The translations under genes and the position numbers were made by a program. Shown piece after piece: positions 63,301 through 64,000 of a DNA stretch of 64,000 bases. The notes beneath the pieces are model-generated. The model did not search any database. It had not been told where the DNA came from and saw only the letters and a program-made list of their open reading frames with translations. This DNA is from Blastomussa wellsi (Eukaryota; Cnidaria; Anthozoa; Scleractinia; Plerogyridae): positions 8,241,389 through 8,305,388 of the forward strand of contig OX393570.1 in assembly GCA_947652115.1 (NCBI GenBank), given 5' to 3'. How positions within the stretch are numbered: the first letter of the stretch is position 1; each line of letters starts with the position of its first letter.

Positions 63301-63697
63301 TGCTAGGTCCCCATGACTTAAGACCTCTGGTTACTTAGTAAGCGACAAAATGGCCTCTAAATCAAAAGAAATCCTTGGAATAACAGTTTAACAAGGTAAA
63401 AACTAACCAAAAAAGAGGTAACCAACTGAGAAGATACAGGAGGGCTTCGATTGAGATGGATTGTACTGTAACTTGCCAAGATGTGTCATTCGTAACAGTG
63501 CTGCTATGGTCAAGATCAGCTTCCCTCGCTTCTCTCTTAGTTATTGATGTTAATTTTGTTCTAATCTCCAAAAGTGAAAAGTGCAGCATGCTTCAAAGCG
63601 AGTATGATGAACTGGAGAGTGAACACGAGCGACTGACAGCCCGGCACAGCAAAGTGATACAAGATATTGATAACAAGGAAGTTCACTGGAAAGACAG
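12389..63697 (+). CDS. GCC2: GCC2/GCC185-like Golgi coiled-coil protein (53 exons, 3' incomplete)
   Basis: One long gene of at least 53 coding exons (7,316 coding bases, at least 2,438 residues), continuing past the window. GCC2 is a trans-Golgi tether: an elongated coiled-coil dimer that captures vesicles and anchors through a C-terminal GRIP domain binding Arl1 or Rab GTPases. Orthology rests on exon 2 (LESLPKDDLIKYVKKQ; human GCC2 has LETLPKEDLIKFAKKQ) and on C-terminal blocks: KFKQVAIKAKKEL (exon 39), MEDYQKSLEALQ (exon 46), LVKTKKELAEAKKQ (exon 47), FESYKTRVHSVLKQQKSK (exons 50/51) and MLQSEYDELESEHERL (exon 53). Nearly all the rest is heptad coiled coil without prolines. Human GCC2 is about 1,684 residues; the excess is explained by repeated 35-codon exons. 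All joins keep frame; most introns are phase 0. No GRIP exon is seen by 64000. Small phase-0 exons in the longer introns could have been missed. Confidence 0.9.
12847..13551. mobile_element. TTAA-flanked DNA transposon, non-autonomous
   Basis: The element starts GGTGGTAGACTTGACTTTAG and ends CTAAAGTCAGGTCTACCACC. TTAA lies directly outside both ends (12843-12846 and 13552-13555). TTAA target sites are typical of piggyBac and Kolobok elements; which one applies is not decided. The 73-residue ORF at 12882-13103 has no recognised domain. The left end is only 15 bases from the exon 2 donor. Confidence 0.7.
13845..14130 (-). repeat. interspersed repeat A, copy 2
   Basis: Inverse-orientation copy of the element at 3785-4070: GTGCCGCTGGATAGGGTATG, TTCAGTCCTGAACAGG, ATTCAAGCGAGTCTGT and the GCCGGTCATCAGTCAACATT end. 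Non-coding. Confidence 0.55.
14670..14955 (+). mobile_element. 5'-truncated LINE 3' end (CR1/L2-like)
   Basis: A short open frame reads YKNTFSYGGATLWNSLP then CQLRVSESVNEFKSILKRDY and stops near 14800. This matches the usual C-terminal tail of CR1/L2-type reverse transcriptase ORFs (GATLWNSLP...FKSxLK). An AT-rich 3' UTR follows, ending in degenerate AATAAATG-type repeats at 14920-14953. The rest of the element is missing. Confidence 0.7.
15897..16019 (+). CDS. GCC2: GCC2 exon 4: CC1-box-like segment
   Basis: The exon encodes 41 residues in phase 0 between AATCAG and GTAAGG. Residues 11-25 of the exon (15927-15971) are AAELGRKMLEENDDL. This closely resembles the CC1 box of dynein adaptors, which has an AAxxGxxLLExN core (BICD-related proteins, Spindly, TRAK/HAP1) and binds the dynein light intermediate chain helix. 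The downstream text (RGMYNELEHEHEKTV) also resembles the helix after that box. I do not recall a described CC1 box in vertebrate GCC2. The function here is inference. Confidence 0.85.
16361..31023 (+). CDS. GCC2: GCC2 exons 5-21: coiled-coil rod, first half
   Basis: All are phase 0. Exons: 16361-16465, 16691-16786, 17180-17263, 17609-17680, 19032-19136, 21174-21341, 21897-22001, 23612-23674, 24817-24900, 25034-25099, 25374-25478, 25970-26074, 27379-27483, 28529-28624, 29786-29950, 30438-30542, 30907-31023. Seven are exactly 105 bp and follow the pattern (D/E)L-x3-L-x2-L-x2-(E)(K/R)-x2-L (for example DLQEELSTVTMERDGIQKSL, ELKKKVETAVEREKKLKSEI). Every exon is highly charged heptad sequence lacking prolines and any catalytic domain; it should form a parallel dimeric rod. 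Intron ends are GT-AG throughout. Confidence 0.85.
17270..17397. repeat. (CAGT)n/(CCGT)n tetranucleotide microsatellite
   Basis: The run begins a few bases after the exon 7 donor, with repeated CAGT units interrupted by CCGT, CATT and CCAT variants. Confidence 0.9.
18342..18556. repeat. interspersed repeat family D, copy 2
   Basis: It carries GTCATATTATGGTACTGCTC, GGGATTTCATTGGACATTGG and TTTTGGTCGGCCAT, in the same orientation as the copy at 10988. Confidence 0.55.
19225..19480. repeat. interspersed repeat C, copy 2
   Basis: GTTGCCCAAACAGAG, GACGGGCAACAGGGCAACCA and TTTAGTCGCCAAATGACGAC relate this stretch to 7178 and 21405. It is degenerate and its limits are approximate. Confidence 0.4.
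20740..20950. repeat. interspersed repeat family D, copy 3 (opposite orientation)
   Basis: ACAATGGCGACCAACATTTG, CCGATGAAATCCCAAATGTG, GAGAAGTTCTGTAATCTGAT and CTGCTTTGTCCGATC are the reverse-orientation counterparts of the copy at 10988 and parallel the copies at 29248 and 45868. Confidence 0.6.
21405..21805. repeat. interspersed repeat C, copy 3
   Basis: It runs from CCAAGTGGCCACTGAACAC to TCACCATGGCGACCAAAGTG and GTTGCAGCTTGGG, with the same start and end words as the 7178 copy but a longer middle. Confidence 0.45.
22489..22711. mobile_element. MITE family B, copy 2
   Basis: It starts TTACAACCTTGCTTACAAAA and ends TTTTATGAGCAAGGCTGTAA. The inverted match extends inward through CCGTGAACACCAGAAAT. 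The interior matches the 6245 copy. Lies in a GCC2 intron. Confidence 0.75.
23991..24228. mobile_element. MITE-like inverted repeat, about 95-bp arms
   Basis: The left arm contains ACAGAAGTGCTAAAAACGTG, GGATGAAACCAAAGCCAGTG and GTCTGTAGTATGG. The right arm has the reverse complements CCATACTACAGA, CATTGGCTTTGGTTTCATG and TTTTAGCATTTCTGTG. The centre is about 40 bases. Non-coding. Confidence 0.65.
25131..25255. repeat. (CAAA)n/(CA)n low-complexity tract
   Basis: A long run of CAAA and CACA units in the intron after exon 14. The ORF at 24979-25314 on the other strand is an artefact of this tract. Confidence 0.9.
29248..29405. repeat. interspersed repeat family D, copy 4
   Basis: CCATTGAAATCCCAGCTGTG, TTGAAGAGTTCTGTAATATG and CTACTGTTTTGTCCAATC match the 20740 copy. 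Directly downstream (29410-29500) is a CTCCCGG-rich palindromic patch (TCTCCCGGATTATCCGGGAG) with a similar cousin at about 56930-56990. Confidence 0.5.
31217..31291 (+). repeat. left terminal inverted repeat of the 4.2-kb transposon
   Basis: Pairs with 35318-35401. The inner end contains AACAACATGGCTGACG, so the transposase start codon (31282) is part of the inverted repeat. A stretch of about 10 bases between GCCCTCG and AACAACATGG differs between the two ends and is longer on the right. Confidence 0.85.
31282..32875 (+). pseudogene. THAP + DDE_Tnp_4-type transposase, one frameshift
   Basis: The start ATG at 31282 opens a THAP zinc finger (C2CH DNA-binding domain): CCAAAMC, then FHEFPSD and TWEICMKRGDAF. 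At the 8-T run at 31513-31520 the frame breaks: this frame stops at 31536, while the next frame resumes THAP with FCCSEHFLPTDF. The downstream frame (31508-32875) has a coiled-coil spacer (about residues 100-125 of that frame), a helix-turn-helix-like region (LFERDLAFRFNISEQVVSDI) and a DDE catalytic fold: IIDCTEIKC (D288), MADREFDI (D363) and HIERAIRRIK (E411). This is the IS5/Harbinger-like DDE_Tnp_4 type. An intron cannot explain the break, because the only nearby donor (GGTAAG) would remove the CSEHF ligands. Either the copy is disabled, the T-run was miscounted, or ribosomal slippage occurs. Confidence 0.85.
32876..33244. terminator. convergent 3' ends of the two transposon genes
   Basis: About 370 bases of AT-rich non-coding DNA between the transposase stop and the nuclease stop. 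It should hold both 3' UTRs. AATAAA-like hexamers are scattered, but no specific polyadenylation signal is assigned. Confidence 0.4.
33245..35328 (-). CDS. SAP-SWIM-YqaJ nuclease of the transposon, two exons
   Basis: Exon 1 is 35328-35174 and exon 2 is 35093-33245 (667 residues). Exon 1 begins at ATG inside the right inverted repeat and ends GGAAAG|GTAAGC in phase 2; exon 2 starts after TTTATAG and the frame is open across the join. The intron is 80 bp. Domains: SAP DNA-binding helix pair at about 26-52 (LTVSQLKFWLKCRGINQSGN), SWIM zinc finger at about 207-228 (CDKICPAGKSGCCCH), and a C-terminal YqaJ/lambda-exonuclease-like fold from about 450. The nuclease motif is GASPDG (D539) with GIIEAKN (E555, K557), followed by YQVQQQLF. 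The family degrades or processes DNA ends, so an accessory role in transposition or repair of excision sites is plausible but inferred. The frame is intact. Confidence 0.88.
35318..35401 (-). repeat. right terminal inverted repeat of the 4.2-kb transposon
   Basis: Mirror of 31217-31291. Read on the minus strand, the inner part gives AACAACATGGCGGACG, placing the nuclease start codon (35328) within the repeat. Confidence 0.85.
35719..35817 (-). repeat. Penelope-type flanking repeat (copy 1) with hammerhead-like core
   Basis: Nearly identical to 36756-36844 in direct orientation (TATAATTTGGTTTTATCAAC ... GAGCTGACGTTTCGAGCG). Read on the minus strand, 35811-35784 gives CCGACGA, a GGGC-TAAC-GCTC hairpin, then GAAACGTC. 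This resembles a hammerhead ribozyme core (CUGANGA...GAAA) with the U of CUGA changed to C. Penelope-like elements are known to carry hammerhead ribozymes in their flanking repeats. Confidence 0.6.
35909..36391 (-). pseudogene. Penelope-like retroelement, GIY-YIG endonuclease fragment
   Basis: The 160-residue frame holds the C-terminal part of a Penelope-like polyprotein. A Cys-rich lead (CARARCKTCPF) is followed by a GIY-YIG domain (CKKLYIGETGRRLGDRFREH) and HFNLPNHSKQHM. The reverse transcriptase that should precede it is missing, and the open frame has no ATG at its edge (it starts GTG directly after an in-frame stop), so the element is 5'-truncated. It lies antisense in the GCC2 intron just right of the DNA transposon. 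Confidence 0.85.
36539..39957 (+). CDS. GCC2: GCC2 exons 22-25: coiled coil, duplicated long exons
   Basis: Phase-0 exons 36539-36643 (105 bp), 38118-38327 (210 bp, twice 105), 38781-38981 (201 bp) and 39748-39957 (210 bp). Exons 24 and 25 are clear paralogues: each starts EL, has TQEKNDL at about residues 10-16, a LTEGKADIENKL or LTEEKSGVDNEM block, and ends RQ or KQ before the same donor, CAG|GTTTGT. Exon 23 shares the plan (SQERDEL, EEKTAIDKEF). All are heptad coiled coil. Confidence 0.87.
36756..36844 (-). repeat. Penelope-type flanking repeat, copy 2 (truncated)
   Basis: Direct copy of 35719-35817 with one clear change (GTGAATTGG for GTCAATTGG) and cut off at GCCCTTC, inside the hammerhead-like core. 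GCC2 exon 22 (36539-36643) lies between the two copies. Confidence 0.75.
37735..37850. repeat. local tandem duplication, about 55-60-bp unit
   Basis: TTTTAAAATTTGCCTCGGTG ... GAGCAGC is followed by TTTTAAAATTTGCTTCGGAT ... GAGCAGC, a diverged two-copy repeat in the intron before exon 23. Confidence 0.6.
39000..39535. mobile_element. composite MITE: outer element with nested inner element
   Basis: The outer ends are TAGAGCGAGTTTCAATTGAG at the left and CACTCAATTGAAAACCGCTC at the right (inverted). Inside, 39057-39299 forms a second inverted pair: GGGCCCAGTTGTTCGATGGC then GCTAACCCAGGGTTA, against TAACCCTGGGTTA ... TTGAACAACCCGGCCC. The left outer end is 19 bases after the exon 24 donor. Confidence 0.65.
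40235..49160 (+). CDS. GCC2: GCC2 exons 26-33: eight consecutive 105-bp coiled-coil exons
   Basis: Exons 40235-40339, 40980-41084, 42608-42712, 44132-44236, 45004-45108, 45185-45289, 46819-46923 and 49056-49160 are each exactly 105 bp and phase 0. Their 35-residue products share one plan: (D/E)L at the start, a leucine every heptad, (E)(K/N/D)xxL at about residues 12-16 (for example DLTEKLSTVSQEKVVLEEGI, ELNAQLLSISQEKNTLLSEL, DLRQQLSFVHTDKEQLQQSL). This is an exon-amplified block; each exon adds about 5 nm of rod if fully helical. Confidence 0.88.
40435..40712 (+). mobile_element. tRNA-derived SINE (plus)
   Basis: Box A TGGCCTAATGG at 40445-40455 and box B GGTTCGAGCC at 40488-40497 form an internal pol III promoter. 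A non-tRNA body follows (GGCAAGACACTTCACTCTCA, CCAGGTGTATAAATAGGTAC, GGTGGACTAGCATCCCATCC). The head would not fold as a working tRNA, so a tRNA gene is excluded. Confidence 0.75.
40722..40848 (-). mobile_element. tRNA-derived SINE fragment (minus), tail to tail with the previous one
   Basis: The minus strand reads GAGGCGCGGTGGCCTGGAAT, then CGGGTTCGAGCCTCGGCCGG and TTGGGTACCGGAAATTG. Box B is perfect while box A is shortened. With the element at 40435 it makes an inverted SINE pair that could form a long hairpin in the pre-mRNA. Confidence 0.65.
41215..41550. repeat. CCGACC/GGCCAACC-rich dispersed repeat
   Basis: A GC-rich patch with repeated words (CAGTCCGACCAGTCGGGCC, CGGGCCAACCGGAGG, GGCCCGACCGG) flanked by GGTGCTTTCCATT at the left and GTGGAGAGCACACC at the right. 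The flanks are loosely inverted, suggesting a decayed MITE. ORFs here are artefacts. Confidence 0.4.
42482..42592 (-). mobile_element. possible tRNA-like SINE head (minus)
   Basis: The minus strand reads CGTTAGCTTAGGTACGAGAG then GAGTTCGATTCCCGAG, with box A- and box B-like words about 35 bases apart. The acceptor and T stems do not pair well, so a tRNA gene is unlikely. Confidence 0.4.
43325..43942. mobile_element. 618-bp MITE with about 145-bp inverted ends and internal hairpin
   Basis: The ends TGGTGGCCGACTGTTCTCAC and GTGAGAACAGTCGGCCACCA are perfect mirrors, flanked by TA on both sides (43323-43324 and 43943-43944). The inverted match runs inward to about 43470 and 43800. The centre carries a perfect 13-bp hairpin, GAGAACGACCGGC and GCCGGTCGTTCTC (about 43577-43610). 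Non-coding. Confidence 0.8.
45410..45612. repeat. minisatellite, 22-bp unit
   Basis: Three perfect units of CATACCACAGTCTTGCCACA plus AT are embedded in a longer zone of degenerate (C)CACAGTC-type words. Lies in the intron after exon 31. The short ORFs here are artefacts of the repeat. Confidence 0.85.
45718..46125 (+). mobile_element. tRNA-derived SINE interrupted by repeat D
   Basis: The head GTGGTGCAATGGTTACTGCG and tail GACTCGCATCCCATCCAGGG match the SINE plan at 40435. A family D repeat copy (about 45868-46005: ACAATGGCCAACCAAAATTT, TTTTTTGTCCAATC) sits between them, showing a nested insertion. Confidence 0.55.
47210..47335. repeat. short degenerate tandem repeat (AGGCTAACCGGA)
   Basis: AGGCTAACCGGAGAG, AGGCTTATCGGAATG, AGGCTAACCAGAATA and AGGCTAACCGGAGTG follow each other at spacings of about 25 bases. 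Confidence 0.65.
48705..48865. repeat. degenerate minisatellite (GCGCTTAACACCGGGTAA)
   Basis: Four to five diverged units, for example GGGCTTAACACCGGATGATT, GCACTTAACACTGAGTAACA and GCGCTTAACACCGGGTAATA, in the intron before exon 33. Confidence 0.7.
49782..53990 (+). CDS. GCC2: GCC2 exons 34-37
   Basis: Phase-0 exons 49782-49865, 51456-51539 and 53101-53184 are each exactly 84 bp (four heptads); 53883-53990 is 108 bp. Products are ESRRVIQELENKTKQLSKDL, HQEAEIEELFRTQDDLQAKY, ELNEYIEQLHDELEDVHVQF and DLSGRLAEIQSGQLSTESQH, all continuing the coiled coil. The acceptor of exon 36 is 37 bases from the right end of the MITE at 52719-53063. Confidence 0.85.
52719..53063. mobile_element. TACCGTAGAATCCCGG inverted-repeat element with internal tandem units
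   Basis: The left end TACCGTAGAATCCCGGTTAT is mirrored by ATAACCGGGATTCTACGGTA at the right. The interior repeats GGTTATAAGCCC and GATTATAAGCCCACC, with a unit of about 57 bases (CTCTCTGCTAATAGAAATTT centred) present twice, and a long C run near 52974-52991. Non-coding. Confidence 0.75.
54626..56375 (+). CDS. GCC2: GCC2 exon 38: giant 1,750-bp coiled-coil exon
   Basis: The exon starts after TTTTGCAG and encodes 583 residues plus one base. It is uninterrupted heptad coiled coil with very high Glu/Lys/Leu, loose internal repeats (LxEKExEL, ALKxSLxxK) and no prolines in a scan by eye. It ends CTCGAG|GCAAGT, a GC donor in phase 1: joining to TGCGCAG|ATGCAC gives Asp and keeps the frame, whereas using the GT two bases on leads to a stop. 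Reading through reaches a stop at 56390. Confidence 0.9.
56376..57217. other. intron 38 (GC-AG), no genes
   Basis: An 842-base intron bounded by GCAAGT and GCGCAG. It holds CGGGA-rich text (56930-57000) related to the patch at 29410-29500. Short ORFs here show no domains. Confidence 0.6.
57218..63697 (+). CDS. GCC2: GCC2 exons 39-53: conserved C-terminal coiled coil, 3' partial
   Basis: Exons: 57218-57318, 57418-57540, 57831-57886, 59151-59274, 59367-59450, 59977-60084, 60209-60322, 60688-60850, 61227-61327, 61686-61763, 62001-62048, 62226-62357, 62749-62825, 63012-63065, 63575-63697. Phases vary here (0, 1 and 2) but every join stays open. This is the part most like vertebrate GCC2: DKMNKFKQVAIKAKKEL, LEMEDYQKSLEALQ, SVLVKTKKELAEAKKQ, AEFESYK|TRVHSVLKQQKSK and MLQSEYDELESEHERL. 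Exon 51 has a proline-rich break in the coil (KPTPQPPELE). The last exon ends GACAG|GTAAAT in phase 2, and no further exon is visible, so the GRIP domain is outside the window. Confidence 0.9.
58941..58965. repeat. poly-C tract
   Basis: A run of about 23 C. Similar G or C runs occur near 7799, 23826, 38544, 52974 and 61486. Their lengths are likely unstable in sequencing and assembly. Confidence 0.8.
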
Positions 63698-64000
63698 GTA
63701 AATCAGGAAATGGAAACCCGCATTTGACGAAATTTAACTGTACCATGAAGCGACTAGGACTATCAATACTTACCCTGTATGGGTTGCTATTCCATCGAAG
63801 ACACCCCCCCCCCTTCCCTTACATTTATTTTAGCATTTCGTCAGGTTTTAAAAGAACCTCCAATTTCATTGGGTCTTGAAACCCCCAGGGTTTGTTGGTT
63901 TAGGGCTAGGTCAATTGTTATTGTTTGTATATAATTTTCCCTGCCAAAGCTATGAGACGTTCCGTAGAGCTTCGTGGCGATCCTTTAATAGTTAACAGGA
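63698..64000. other. start of GCC2 intron 53
   Basis: Begins with donor GTAAAT; no next exon is recognised before the window ends. Contains a C-rich run (63803-63815) and AT-rich DNA. Confidence 0.5.

Overview
The window looks like nuclear DNA of an animal, most likely an anthozoan cnidarian such as a stony coral. This is inference from three things: AT-rich, intron-rich genes with GT-AG (and one GC-AG) introns, TRAF, TREX and GCC2 orthologues, and a dense load of MITEs, tRNA-derived SINEs, Penelope-like fragments and a THAP/YqaJ DNA transposon. No bacterial or phage organisation is present.

Layout. (1) 1-1245: mostly non-coding, with a possible partial exon at the left edge and a 22-bp hairpin. 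(2) 1246-5851, minus strand: a complete two-exon TRAF gene (RING, TRAF zinc fingers, coiled coil, MATH). Its 2.9-kb intron holds a palindromic Penelope remnant and a MITE. (3) 8562-9434, minus strand: a single-exon TREX-type DEDDh 3'-5' exonuclease. (4) 9435-12388: TREX and the next gene are head to head and may share a promoter region. (5) 12389 to the right end, plus strand: at least 53 coding exons, spliced here by hand, of one very long coiled-coil golgin. It is the GCC2/GCC185 orthologue by its N-terminal motif and several C-terminal blocks. At least 2,438 residues are encoded, and the GRIP domain must lie beyond 64000. Sixteen exons are exactly 105 bp (35 codons, five heptads), eight of them consecutive.

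Within GCC2 introns: a 4.2-kb transposon at 31217-35401 with about 60-75-bp terminal inverted repeats, flanked by TA. It carries a THAP+DDE transposase (plus strand, frameshifted in an 8-T run) and a convergent, spliced SAP+SWIM+YqaJ nuclease gene (minus strand). It resembles the ISL2EU group of IS5-related eukaryotic transposons. Next to it is a Penelope GIY-YIG fragment with a hammerhead-like motif. At least ten MITE or SINE insertions and several minisatellites occupy other introns.

The most interesting signals are the transposon with start codons inside its inverted repeats, a dynein-adaptor-like CC1 box in GCC2 exon 4, and the heptad-quantised exon array. All exon joins are manual and were checked by phase and reading frame only; no alignment or database search was run.
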